From contig NC_079489.1 of assembly GCF_020520425.1 (NCBI RefSeq), positions 85,883,810 to 85,947,809 on the forward strand: DNA of 64,000 nucleotides, read 5' to 3'. The notes under the pieces were generated by a model that was given only the letters and a program-made list of their open reading frames with translations, ran no database searches and had not been told where the DNA came from. Positions 47,420 through 58,635 of the stretch are shown in pieces. A program made the translations under genes and the position numbers. This DNA comes from Spinacia oleracea (taxonomy: Eukaryota; Streptophyta; Magnoliopsida; Caryophyllales; Amaranthaceae). Position 1 is the first letter of the stretch, and every line of letters starts with the position of its first letter.

Positions 47420-49101
47420 GTAATAACTAACAATTATTCATTATTAATACATAAATGTCGGACCAATCACAAAGTAACAATTAATCATGAAATTTCGTTA
47501 AATAGACATTAATATTCAATAAAGATTCATAGATTCCATACAAATCATAAATTCTTATCCCAAAAATAATCATAACTAAATATTAAGGGAGTTGATACAC
47601 TTACCCTGGGGGTAAATCCAGATAACTTACCCTGTTTCTTGAATGGTGCCAACACATCAGTAAATATTTCATTTTGGGGGGAAAGCTAAGGAAAGATGGG
47701 GGGAACTTTTTGGTGAAATGGCGCCATTTAGCTTGCAATAGCGGGATTTTTAGAGCCCAAATTAAGTGAAAAAAGCCCAGCGAATTTTTTTCATTTCCAC
47801 GAAATATATTAATCACAAAATCAATAGTCCAATCTAATTTATCAGTACTTCTCATCTGCTCCCTATACGTTCCATATTCAACCTCTTTCTCTCTCATCTC
47901 CTCCATGACTGTTGCCACCCCTCTCTATATATTTTCACATATAACAAATCCCCACTCTTTCACCATCAAAAAAAAAAATATTCCAGAAAGATTGATTGAT
48001 TTAATTGGGAAATTTAGAGGGTTTGGAATTTTTCTGGAAAAATGATTAATTGGGAAATTTAGAGGGCTTGATATTTTTCTGGAAAAATGAATTGAATTTG
48101 AAGGTGGGAAGAAATTTACAAAAGTCATTTAGGGGATTTTGATGGTGAAATTCTGGGAAGATAAAAAGGGTGTGTGATTACCACTGTTAATCGCGATCCA
48201 GAATTGTCAAAACGATCCGGATCGTGGTCGAAGTCGCAATTGGGTTAGGATCGTTGTAGGATCGCGATTCCAAACCCGATTCTAACGATTCAATATTTTA
48301 CTCGTTCATGCCCAAGAATCAAAGTAAAAAACTAAAATTTAAAAAATATTTCTTGACATTAACATCTTACCGGGCATAAGAGTCCTAATTCGACTTGAAT
48401 CCCCCAATTAATTGCATTGAATTACTTCAATTCAGACCCAAAATAAAAAGGCCCAAATTCGGAGAAAACCCTAAATTTTGAATGAGTTAAAATTGGAGGT
48501 CCATGATCACATGAGTAGTGACAGAGATTGCCGGTGAAGGATAAGTACTCTCTGTCACTGATCATATTATCATAATACCTTCGAATGCCGTCGCCGATCA
48601 TCTTTTTAGGTCGCCAGTTCTCTTCTTCTTTATTGCTTCCTCTCTCGCCCTTTCTTAATTTTTGCTGGAGCAAAGAATTGTTGTTTTTGTTGTTGTAACT
48701 GGTAATGGCCTATCCATAAAGTTTCTAATACTAAGTTACTAAAAGCTGCCCACCATTTGGCTTTACTTAATTTGCCAAGTGTTCACTAATTGACTTAATC
48801 TTTTTTAAACTAAATACATAAATAAATAAATACTAGTGATAATGTTACATAATCTTGGTTTTTTTTTTTTTTTTTTGCTGCAACCAAGATAAAAATTTAC
48901 TTGTTTTAGTTATTTTTGACGAGATTGTTAAGAATATTTCCAAATCTATGCATTTTAGTTTTCTTTTTACTTGAAAATAAGTGTAATTAGTCATGTTACA
49001 TCAGTTTAGCTACTCCTTTTCTTAATTACATTGAATATATTTTCATAAAATACTAAACTAATTAAAAATAATTTTTTTTTTTTTGTTCAAATGAGCTGCA
49101 A
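47420..49101. other. Intergenic or intronic DNA with small repeats
   Basis: Contains one arm of a long-distance inverted repeat (47597-47615), a 45-bp unit in two tandem copies (48001-48090, start TTAATTGGGAAATTTAGAGG), GATC-rich DNA (48185-48290) and poly-T runs (48859, 49073). Minus frames at 47601-47918 and 48422-48673 have no recognised domain. Confidence 0.5.
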
Positions 49102-51000
49102 TCTATATAATATACTAAAAGAGAGGAAATCAATGTGGTGATGACAAATGTCACTCATTGATTGGCCTCATTTTAATATTAATTAATTAAACTTAAAAAG
49201 TTGAAACAAAATAATATCTTGACTTTATTACAAAGTTTACGAATTACATACTCATTAAAATTTAGCAAAAAAATATTGTAAGAATTATTTCCATATTGAA
49301 ATATTCTACGTGTTCTAACACTAATATGTACGGAGTAACACAATACTATGCCTAATACAGTAATACTTAACGCATAATATCTCATGTCAATATTTCAAGC
49401 CTAACATCTTAGACTGTCTAACATAATTTCATCTTAGTATATCTTATTTATATGATATAGTGTCGTAATTTGTATTCAAACGAGAAGACAAAATATTTTA
49501 TGTACAATTAATTTATTAAGTTTATAACATTTACTCTCTCAGTCTCTTTTTGTTCTTTACGTATTCCGTTTAGGGTGTCTCATTATGTTCTTTACACTGA
49601 GAATCTTCCCTTTTATATCATCACATAAATGTCTTAATATTCTGTCAAAAATTATGCCTAAGCGGCTAAGCCTAACCATCTTACACTGTCTAACATAATT
49701 TCATCTTAGTGTATTTTATTTATATGATATAGCGCCGGGATTTTTATATTAAACGAGAAGACAAAATATTTTATGTACTTAATTTATTAAATTTATAATC
49801 TATATAATATACTAAAAGAGAGGAAATCAATGTGGTGATGACAAATGTCATTCATTGATTGACCTCATTTTAATATTAATTAATTAAACTTAAAAAGTTG
49901 AAACAAAATAATATCTTGACTTTATTACAAAGTTTACGAATTACATACTCATTAAAATTTAGCAAAAAAATTTTGTAAGAATTATTTCCATATTGAAATA
50001 TTCTACGTGTTCTAACACTAATATGTACGGAGTAACACAATACTATGCCTAATACAGTAATACTTAACGCATAATATCTCATGTCAATATTTCAAGCCTA
50101 ATATCTTAGACTGTCTAACATAATTTCATCTTAGTATATCTTATTTATATGATATAATGTCGTAATTTGTATTCAAACGAGAAGACAAAATATTTTATGT
50201 ACAATTAATTTATTAAATTTATAACATTTACTCTCTCAGTCTCTTTTTGTTCTTTACGTATTCCGTTTAGGGTGTCTCATTATGTTCTTTACACTGAGAA
50301 TCTTCCCTTTTATATCATCACATAAATGTCTTAATATTCTGTCAAAAATTATGCCTAAGCGGCTAAGCCTAACCATCTTACACTGTCTAACATAATTTCA
50401 TCTTAGTGTATTTTATTTATATGATATAGCGCCGGGATTTTTATATTAAACGAGAAGACAAAATATTTTATGTACTTAATTTATTAAATTTATAAGTGTT
50501 ATACTAAAAGAGAGGAAATCAATATGGTGATGAGAAATGTCACTCATTGATTGGCCTCTCTTTTAATATTAATTAATTAAACTTAAAAATTGAAACAAAA
50601 TAATATTTTTGACTTTATTACTAAGTTTACGAATTACATACTCATTAAAATTTAGCAAAAAAAATATTGTAAGAATTATTTCCATATTGAAATATTCTAC
50701 GTGTTCTAACACTAATATGTACGGAGTAACACAATACTATGCCTAATACAGTAATACTTAACGCATAATATCTCATGTCCAATATTTCAAGCCTAATATC
50801 TTAGACTGCCTAACATAATTTCATCTTAGTATATCTTATTTATATGATATAATGTCGGAATTTGTATTGTAACGAGAAGACAAAATATTTTATGTACAAT
50901 TAATTTATTAAATTTATAACAGTGTACTCTCTCCCTCTCTTTTTGTTCTTTACGTATTTCGTTTAGGGTGTCTCATTTTGTTCTTTACACTGAGAATCAT
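49102..51000 (+). repeat. Three tandem copies of a ~695-bp Helitron head
   Basis: Alignable starts at 49102, 49799 and about 50495. The third copy has a damaged tip (TGTTATACTAAAAG) and diverges after about 51000. Confidence 0.85.
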
Positions 51001-52236
51001 CCCTTCATATTTTCTATTATTGATATACCGATTTGACTAAAATATTTCCAAAATAATTTTGAAAATAATATTTCGTTTAGGGGTGTCTCATTTTGTTCTC
51101 TACACTGAGAATCATCCCTTAATATTTTCTATTATTGATATACCGATTTGACTAAAATATTTCCAAAATAATTTAGAACAAATTATTATTATTTTGTGAT
51201 ATCTATTATTGTCCTATTATGTAATCCAATAGTTTCTCCCTTTAAAAACCATTTATTCAAAATGATAGAAAAATAAAATAAATAAATTATATATATTTTA
51301 GGGAAAAGGGTTTTTTTGCGGGGATGGGTGTTATACTAAAACAACTAAATTGTCGAAGACGCCAAAACATAGTTTTGCAACTTAAAACTCTTTTACAAAC
51401 AAAAAGTTGAATCCAGGAGTGACTTTACAAAGGTGGGTGATGGAGCGTGGATAAATTTATTTTGTACACGACCTCTCGAGACGGGGATTGGAAGGGGTGG
51501 GTAGGCGTAAGTTGATCAAATAATGAGGTAAATAAGGCGAGTATTAAGTGGGTATGACTACCGAAAGAAAGGTGGATGAGATAACTTTGTCTGACAGGGG
51601 GGTGATGAATGGGGATGAAAAAATTTGTCCATGTACCATTATTGGTTTACTATTTTTAATAAATAAGATACGGAAATGGGCAATAACAAATTTATCCTTC
51701 ATTGTTTTAATTAGGAGAATATCTGGTGAGTGAGAGAGCGAGGGTGTATTTTATTTTTTACCCCTCCAAACGGGGATAGAGGAGTGGGTACCATTTCTAT
51801 CGTGAATTGTGAGGATGGGGATGAGAATATTTAGGCTGATACGGGAGTGGAGGTCCCACCCCGCCTCAAAGTCGTCTCTACCTAAATAAAGTAAATGAAT
51901 GCGTAGATGTTAAGTGATCGGGTAATGAAGTAGATGGGTTACGTGAGTATGAAGTGAGTATGACTATCAAAGTGAAAGGGCGGATGGCGTACAACTACTT
52001 AATGCTTGACAGAGATGATAAAAGAAGATGGAAATAATTTTGATTATGTACCCTTATTTGTTTTTAAAATTTTAATAAATAAATACGAATGGAAAAATAA
52101 CAAATTTATCAATTCAATTTTAATTAGGAGAATATTTATAAGTTCTATTTCGATGATAAATGCCTGCCATTATAGTTTAGATTTCATATGATTTTATTTA
52201 GATTATAAACCGTGCATCGCACGGGTATTATACTAG
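49102..52236 (+). mobile_element. Helitron-like element with triplicated head
   Basis: Starts TCTATATAATATACTAAAAG after an A and ends with hairpin CCGTGC-ATC-GCACGG, then GTATTATACTAG before a T: classic Helitron ends. 3135 bp, no Rep/helicase. The 5' end recurs at 49799 (697 bp later) and about 50495 (692 bp later), so the left 2 kb is three partial copies. The paired 68-aa minus frames at 49179 and 49876 are shadows of this duplication. Confidence 0.75.
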
Positions 52237-52254
52237 TATAAATTACTAATGGAA

Positions 52255-52320
52255 AAGGAAGAATTCGAACTTCTGATTTATCGTAAGAGGCCCTCAATCT
52301 TAACCAATTGGCCCAGATGT
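52255..52320 (-). mobile_element. tRNA-like SINE head, minus strand
   Basis: Minus strand reads TGGGCCAATTGGTTAAGA then AAGTTCGAATTC, resembling A and B boxes. It lies just beyond the Helitron end. The stems of a true tRNA are not evident. Confidence 0.4.
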
Positions 52321-52928
52321 CATCATTAAAACAATATAAATTGGTTGGAGATCGATATACTGGATTAAATTTTTTAGGAAAGTTATGAACCTGAAACGCC
52401 TAATGCGGAGTACTCCGTATGTAGTTTTAAGTTATTTAATATGGACGAACACAAAGAATCTATTAAAAAACGTTTGTAAGAAAGTCTACCATGTCATGTG
52501 GCGCTCTCCTTCTTCAATTCAACCACATGACATTCTATGTTATCAACATATATTCCAAAATCTCAAAATTAGAAACATGTGTATAATTTAGTCGAACACC
52601 ATAATTGAAGATATTAATATTTGAAGCCGTGCATTGGCAAACGTGCCTAAAAAATGTGTCATCTAAAAAAAGAACGGATGAAATATTATTGATGAATTTA
52701 TTAATTCCTCTCATGCCTTTATATTTTGCTTGTTTTTCTTCAAATAGTATTGATGGATTTATTTATTCCTCCCTTGCATCTTTCACATACAATTTTATTC
52801 TTTTAAAGAAAGATAATACTAAAACATACTGACGAAACAATGATTTTCATACTAAAATAAATATTATACAATTACTAAACTAATTCAAAATAATTAGAAA
52901 ATAAAAATGAGTTAAGTTGCTAAGTCTA
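52321..52928. other. AT-rich non-coding DNA
   Basis: Short frames at 52385-52591 and 52605-52832 have no recognised domain. Nothing supported. Confidence 0.4.
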
Positions 52929-53125
52929 AGGCTATATTCTGTTCACCTTATTTCCACTTATTTCAGGAAAAATAAGTTCAGTTAAGTTCAAATAAGATAA
53001 GTTCGGGAAAAATAAGAGTTGACCAAATATAATTTATAACTAAGTTAAGTTTTGATAAGTTCTAATAATTCAAATAAGATAGTTCAAGAAAAATAAGTAA
53101 AAATCAGGTGAATTGAACGCACCTT
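52929..53125. mobile_element. Fold-back MITE-like repeat
   Basis: TTCTGTTCACCTTATTTCCAC at the left and AAATCAGGTGAATTGAACGC at the right form an imperfect inverted repeat around AAATAAGTTC repeats. No clean target duplication. A related TTCTGTTTAGTTCACC piece lies at 53245. Confidence 0.4.
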
Positions 53126-53277
53126 AAATGTGTTATTGAGATGGTTCAATACGATAAGGATAACTTTATACGTATTTTTCAAAATTTCCTAACATAATAT
53201 TTCATATACAATTATATGGATTATTCATTAAGGGGTTTAATTAAGTTCTGTTTAGTTCACCTTATTCCAGGACATTA

Positions 53278-53586
53278 CTCCCTCCGTCCCTTAATACTCG
53301 CACCGCTTTCCTTTTCGGGCCGTTTCTTAATACTTGCACCGCTTCTATAAATGGAAATTTTTATTAATATTATATTATTTCTCACACTTACGTACTACCC
53401 CTTTGCAAAAAAAAAATTTAAAATTCATATCCTCCACTCACCACTACCCACCTCTTACACATTTCCCACTAACAATATTTAAAAAATACTACACTATCAA
53501 CTAACACTATTAAATTAATAAGTCAATTCAAATGTCTTAAACTCCGCACCAGTCAAACCGGTGCGAGTATTAAGGGACAGAGGGAG
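53278..53586. mobile_element. Stowaway MITE 2
   Basis: CTCCCTCCGTCCCTTAATAC inverted at the right end as GTATTAAGGGACAGAGGGAG; 27 of 28 bases pair over the outer ends; TA duplications flank it; 309 bp. Confidence 0.9.
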
Positions 53587-53636
53587 TATTACTTACTCCG
53601 TATTTCATATCAGATAAGATCATAACCTATTTGGGC

Positions 53637-53866
53637 ATGGAGCCTACTTTCAATCTTGATGAACTTCTCGGGGGTATGGACACCAACCTAGACAACGCAA
53701 CTTCGACTATATTGAGCCTACTTTTACTTTTGAGGAACTTCTGGGTGATACAAACTTCAACCTCGACACCACAAATTTGGCCAACGTTATGATAGACCCT
53801 ACTTTCACGGTTGAAGAACTACTTGGTGGTGCAGATGTCACACTTGATAAATTTCTTGATTTTTGA
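53637..53866 (+). pseudogene. Gene 3' end with three EELLGG repeats, frameshifted
   Basis: From ATG 53637: EPTFNLDELLGGMDTNLDN. After a 1-base frame change near 53690: EPTFTFEELLGDTNFNLD, then DPTFTVEELLGGADVTLD and a natural stop after KFLDF. Three imperfect copies of a roughly 26-residue acidic-hydrophobic unit, (E/D)PTFxxxELLGG. The composition recalls a C-terminal activation domain of a transcription factor, but I do not recognise the family. The DNA upstream is a Stowaway MITE, so the rest of the gene is missing. Confidence 0.5.
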
Positions 53867-53914
53867 TGTTGGGAAACCAATATATATATATTTGTTGAAC
53901 GGAAGTAGTTTAAA

Positions 53915-55696
53915 CGGATTTTTCATGAAATACCCCCGAATTATGGCGTAATTCACCAAATGCCCCTCGACTTTCAGAAATTCACCAAATGCCCCTCACA
54001 AATGACTTAATACCCAAAATACCCTTACTAATGACGCGCCGTTAGTCCTCCGTTAGCCTAATTTTTAAATTCACCAAATACCCCTATTTTATTACTTATT
54101 TCATATAATACCCCTATTCTGAAACTTAATTCACCAAATACACATAACTTAAAATTACCCATTTTGATGCTCAGCGGCTAGTTTTTATGTTTGAAAATTA
54201 GCCGTTGCTTATTGTTTTCTTATAAAAACCCCTTTTCTGAATATTTATTGTAGTTTTTCTATTGTTTTGTTAATTTCATATCATTTTTGTCATGAGTTTT
54301 CTTTCAAAATCATCATCCACACCCATGAATCCACATATGTAAGAGTCCCAAACAATTTCTAATATTATGGGAGGAAATTTCCATCTGAGGCTCCGATACA
54401 ACACTCAGTAAATTTCAATTATGATCCAATAAGTTCAGGCCTCATCCAGTAAAGACAATGCACTTTAGCTGAGCAAAAGGCCAAAAAACCCCATTTTCAA
54501 AGGGATCTTATGTAAGTGAAGCTGAAGTAATTCAATCTAAAGCTAACACCTTAATTTTCTTATTGTCCGAATGGTAAAGAAACTAAGAAATCAAGTTCAA
54601 TAACACATATATTTTTATCACAACCTCGATTTCAACTTGGATTCATGATGTGAAAATCTTGAGTTTGGAGGCAAATCTTTGTGCCAAGATTCATGTTTTT
54701 TCACTGGTTCATGAGCTTTGGAACATACCTTAGTTTCATTTTTTTTTCTTGTTCCCTCAAATCCAAAAATAGACATTTGTCCATAAATCTGACCATGTCA
54801 ATAGGACCTAGCTCAAAAGAAAAGTGGGAAAACCTTTATGCCTCGACTGTAAGGTTGAGAGAAAGTTAGGAGATTGAAGAAAGATGTTTGGAGGCAGTAG
54901 AGACAGGAGACAAAAGGGAGTTAACGTTAAATATGTGGCATGGAAGCAATAGAAGTCGAGGTAGCTGGAACATATGCGTTAGAATAAAATTAATAAGAGC
55001 TTTATTTTTAATCTGTTTGCATATGTTAAAGATGTTTCCCATATTGAAAAAGGAATACCTTCCGATTGCGTGGTAAATATAATTAATTGGTCACATAAAG
55101 AATAAGGTACAAAAGAAGTAGCTATTTTCTTGAAGAGTTGCGACGTTTTGAGGTGTTTTTAGGAGTGTTTTCTGTTTTAGTGTTGTACCGGAGCTTCAGA
55201 TTGAGTGTTGTATCAGATATTCGGATGTCAAATTTTCTCCCATGATAACAAAATTTATTTGGGACTCTTACATATGTGGACTCATTGGGTGTGGATGATG
55301 ATTTTGAAAGAAAACTCATGACAAAAATGATATGAAATTAACAAAATAATAGGAAAACTACAATAAACCGTTAGAAAAAGAGTATTTATAAGCAAACAAT
55401 AAGCAACGGCTAATTTTCAAACACAAAAACTAGCCGTTGAGCATCAAAATGAGTAATTTTAAGTTATTGGTATTTGGTGAATTAAGTTTCTGAATAAGGG
55501 TATTTGGTGAAATAAGTATTAAAATAGGGGTATTTGGTGAATTTGAAAATTAGGTTAACGGAGGACTAACGGCGCATCATTAGTAAGGGTATTTTGGGTA
55601 TTAAGTCATTTGTGAGGGGCATTTGGTGAATTTCTGAAAGTCGAGGGGCATTTGGTGAATTACGCCAAAATTCGGGGGTATTTCATGAAAAATCCG
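53915..55696. mobile_element. Mutator-like element with long inverted repeats (9-bp TSD)
   Basis: Perfect 9-bp duplication TAGTTTAAA (53906-53914 and 55697-55705). Ends CGGATTTTTCATGAAATACC and its complement. The inverted repeats extend about 450-500 bp inward, to about 54450 on the left and from about 55130 on the right, with increasing divergence. They contain five TTCACCAAATRCCCCT-like units. The central 650 bp has only short frames (for example 54888-55076) and could be captured DNA. 1782 bp; no transposase. Confidence 0.85.
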
Positions 55697-55705
55697 TAGT
55701 TTAAA

Positions 55706-56017
55706 TGAAACTTTTGTATGCTATGTCTACTGGTACAAAATTAAATACTAATTGTACGCACCCTAATTGTATTTTGGAGTTACACCTTAGTACATAATAA
55801 CCCGTAATGACAATATTTTCAAAGGGGATCAAATTTATTAAAATTCCGTATTAAAATAAATTATAATACAGTGTTATTTATATTTCTTTTATTGTTAGCT
55901 GTATGTGCAATTCTTAATAAATAAATGGAATTGTATTACGACATTAAACGACAGACTTTACGGGTCAAATACAATTCTTAAAACAAACTATCAATAGCCT
56001 CCGTCTCACGTCATACT
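55706..56017. other. AT-rich spacer
   Basis: Nothing recognised. Confidence 0.4.
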
Positions 56018-56098
56018 GGGTACACTCTGAACATAGGCCGAGCATTGCAGTCACGCTGATCATGGGTTCGACTCTTGTAGTGAGCAAAATGTTACGAG
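56018..56098 (+). mobile_element. Possible tRNA-like SINE head
   Basis: CATGGGTTCGACTCTTG resembles a B box; the A box is weak. Low support. Confidence 0.3.
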
Positions 56099-56124
56099 CA
56101 AAACACATTAGCTAACCCAACCCC

Positions 56125-56402
56125 CTCTGTTCAAGAACACCATTGGACTTTTACATTTTCATCCAAAATAGTTCGTCATCACACAAAAATGTCTGATTTT
56201 TTTTTTTAAATAAAATGAATAGAATCATCGTTCTACATGGGGGTATCTTTTTGCAAAAAAAAATATAAAATAAACCTCTGTTGAAGAACACCATTGGGAT
56301 TTTACATTTCCATCCAAAACAATTTGTCATCTTCAACACAAAAATGTCTGGTTTTTGATTTTTTTAACATGATAAAAATCATCGTTCTACATGAGGGGTA
56401 CC
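56125..56402. repeat. Direct repeat of about 145 bp, two copies
   Basis: CTCTGTT(C/G)AAGAACACCATTGG starts each copy (56126 and 56276), and each ends ATCATCGTTCTACATG(G/A). Moderately diverged. Confidence 0.75.
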
Positions 56403-56901
56403 TGTAAGCAAAAACAATGGATTACAATTTTTAACAAAAAATCTCGGTAACATCGAAAAACATCTGAGTTTGATTGAGCTTAGTAATCATCGAAACTGAG
56501 AAGAACTGGTATCATCTGCAGCATAAAAAATATGGAATCGCGCTTTAACTACGGAAATAAATATCAGGTACATCAACATTCAATCACAAATTACAGTGGA
56601 ATGAAGTGAACAGATTTTGTCAAAAAATTGGTTTCATCGTTTTCATCGAAATTAATTACGAAAAATAAAAGGAAAAAAAACAGTGTTTTTTGAATTTCAA
56701 ATTCAAAATTGCCATGAAAAATTTTCGTGCTGACTGGACATGACTAGGATCTGAGTTGGATTAAATAACCCAACTGAAGGCCAGGATACACTGACTCAGC
56801 TTACCCCCAGGGTAAGTGTGGGTTTTGCGAAATATTAAACACATAATTTGAAGACCCTAATTTCCATGTACAAGGAACAATAAACACAAATCTTCATTTA
56901 C
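56403..56901. other. Non-coding DNA with inverted-repeat arm
   Basis: Holds TTACCCCCAGGGTAAGTGT (56800-56818), the partner of 47597-47615. Otherwise nothing recognised. Confidence 0.4.
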
Positions 56902-57099
56902 CTTGTTCAGATCTACAATTGGACCTTCATCATCAGAAGTTTGAGGTTCCCACCTCCATTCGAACGCCCCATCATCCTTTATTAATCGCCCACTATCCTG
57001 GTCTATTTCTCTTGAATTCGTGAAGGGAACTGCTTCTCTCGAATCCATTCTCGCGACAACATTAATCCATCTAGAAATACAAAGTTTTTTGTCTTCCAT
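56902..57099 (-). CDS. Candidate first exon, possibly of the FAR1-like gene
   Basis: ATG at 57099, 66 codons, ending DLNK at a good donor CTGAACAAG|GTAAATG (56902). It begins MEDKKLCISRWINVVARMDS and is acidic toward the end (DDGAFEWRWEPQTSDDEG). It lies on the same strand as the FAR1-like pieces 10 kb downstream, and N-terminal acidic extensions are common in FAR1-related proteins. However, the reading phase does not match the simplest acceptor at 46732, so the link is unproven. Confidence 0.35.
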
Positions 57100-57223
57100 G
57101 TGATCGAGGTGGTGGTTGCTCGATTCATGGAAGAACCAGAGGAGTGGAGATGAGAGAACTAGGGAAGAAGATGACGAATTGGGGTCACGACATTGTCATT
57201 CCATGTGTATTCTACTGTTCATT

Positions 57224-57241
57224 CCCCCCCCCCCCCCCCCC
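57224..57241. repeat. Poly-C run (18 C)
   Basis: An uninterrupted run of 18 C followed by seven A, about 125 bp upstream of the candidate exon. On the minus strand this is a G18 tract. Confidence 0.9.
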
Positions 57242-57242
57242 A

Positions 57243-58635
57243 AAAAAATAAATTCATTTACGTTTTAGGTTTAATAATTGGAGTGATATGCATGGGGTTT
57301 TACATATCAGATATGTAAAAGTACTTCCACCACCACCACAACTTCTCACCCCAATACCACCTCACCACCCACCTTACAACCACCTCAATTCACCTTTATT
57401 AAGGTGGTTTGACTTTTATAGCCCCATAATCCAACCCAATCCAAGCATGTCTTAAAGAACACGTTGTAACCCTCCATATTTGGAGCTTTAATAGTAACTA
57501 GGATCGATCCGTTCTGAAAAAGTGCATCAGTAATCACCTTTGAAAGTAAAGTCCGCCCTTGAATATGCGGCAAATCTCCCCTTAAATCTCTCAACTCCCT
57601 AAGTTGTATTCTTGTAACTCTTTAAGTTGTATTCTTGTGATTCTGGTCAGATTTACAAGTTATAGAGTTACAGTTCTTTCAACTTGTACCGTATAGGAAG
57701 TATTTAAAAGGCAATCAGATCAGGGTGTTTTCAGCATTAACTTAATTCAGAAAAGCTCTCATGACCAACAAGCACATTTAAGATCCTAAAAGGAAAGGAG
57801 TAATGAACTGTAAGATGACAATGATCTGAAAATCCTTTCTCTATTACACTTTCACATTGCTATGCTGAAGCATCCATTCAACATTAGCTATGAATCTGTT
57901 GAAAACTGAGACGTACCAGGAGTTTGATCGTATTATCAACTTATGATAAACTTGCTGCAACTGAAATCCAGCCAAGCCACACACACCACAACTGATCTAG
58001 ACTCCTCGAACGAGTCTAAATTGACAGGCGTCACCAATACTGATCTGACAATCCCAGTAGTTTCATCAACAGAAGTTCAAGTGAGACATGTAATCTGAGC
58101 CGCAACAACTGATTTTTACAGAAGCAATGTTACTGTATTACTTAGTAAGTTAGTATCAGTTTTGGTCTTTTACATTGTACCATCTTTCCAGTAACATATT
58201 GGAAAGCAGAGTATACATCAAGCAAAACAAGTTTTTGTGTGTTTCACCATGTCAGTATTCTGAGATTTCATCAAATGTAAACAACCAAATAAACGAAGAA
58301 ACTAGCAGGTCATATCATATATAGGTAGATCAGAAAAATTAACCGTATACTAAGTATTGGACAAGCAAATACTAATTCTATGAGAGTTATCAACTACCCA
58401 CCACTGTTTGTTCAACATTAAATAAGGCACGAAAATGAACATACAATTAGAAAAGAAAAGGTGGCATTGGTACAACATTCTCAACATACATTAAGATTAT
58501 GAGCTATGAAGTATGAAGTCTGAACCAGGGGGAGTATCTTGTTTACCAACAGACATGTACCAGGAGCAATGGAAACACTTGCACGCAATTCTTAAAATCA
58601 ACTCTTGAGGCAGGTAAAGGCACAAAATAGTAATC
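57243..58635. other. Intergenic DNA and 3' flank of the PILS gene
   Basis: Holds a minus frame at 57385-57594 (LPHIQGRTLLSKVITDALF...) without recognised family. The part from about 58300 to 58635 is probably 3' UTR of the PILS gene. No other gene seen. Confidence 0.4.

Noticed and set aside
49179..50082. Two identical 68-codon minus frames
   Set aside because: Shadows of the tandem Helitron head; AT-rich, no domain.
47598..56823. Calling a complete 9.2-kb DNA transposon
   Set aside because: Inverted ends match but no target duplication or transposase is visible, so it is kept as a finding only.
57385..57594. 69-codon minus frame LPHIQGRTLLSKVITDALF..., considered as a transcription-factor fragment
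   Set aside because: The resemblance was vague and not consistent over the length; left unassigned.
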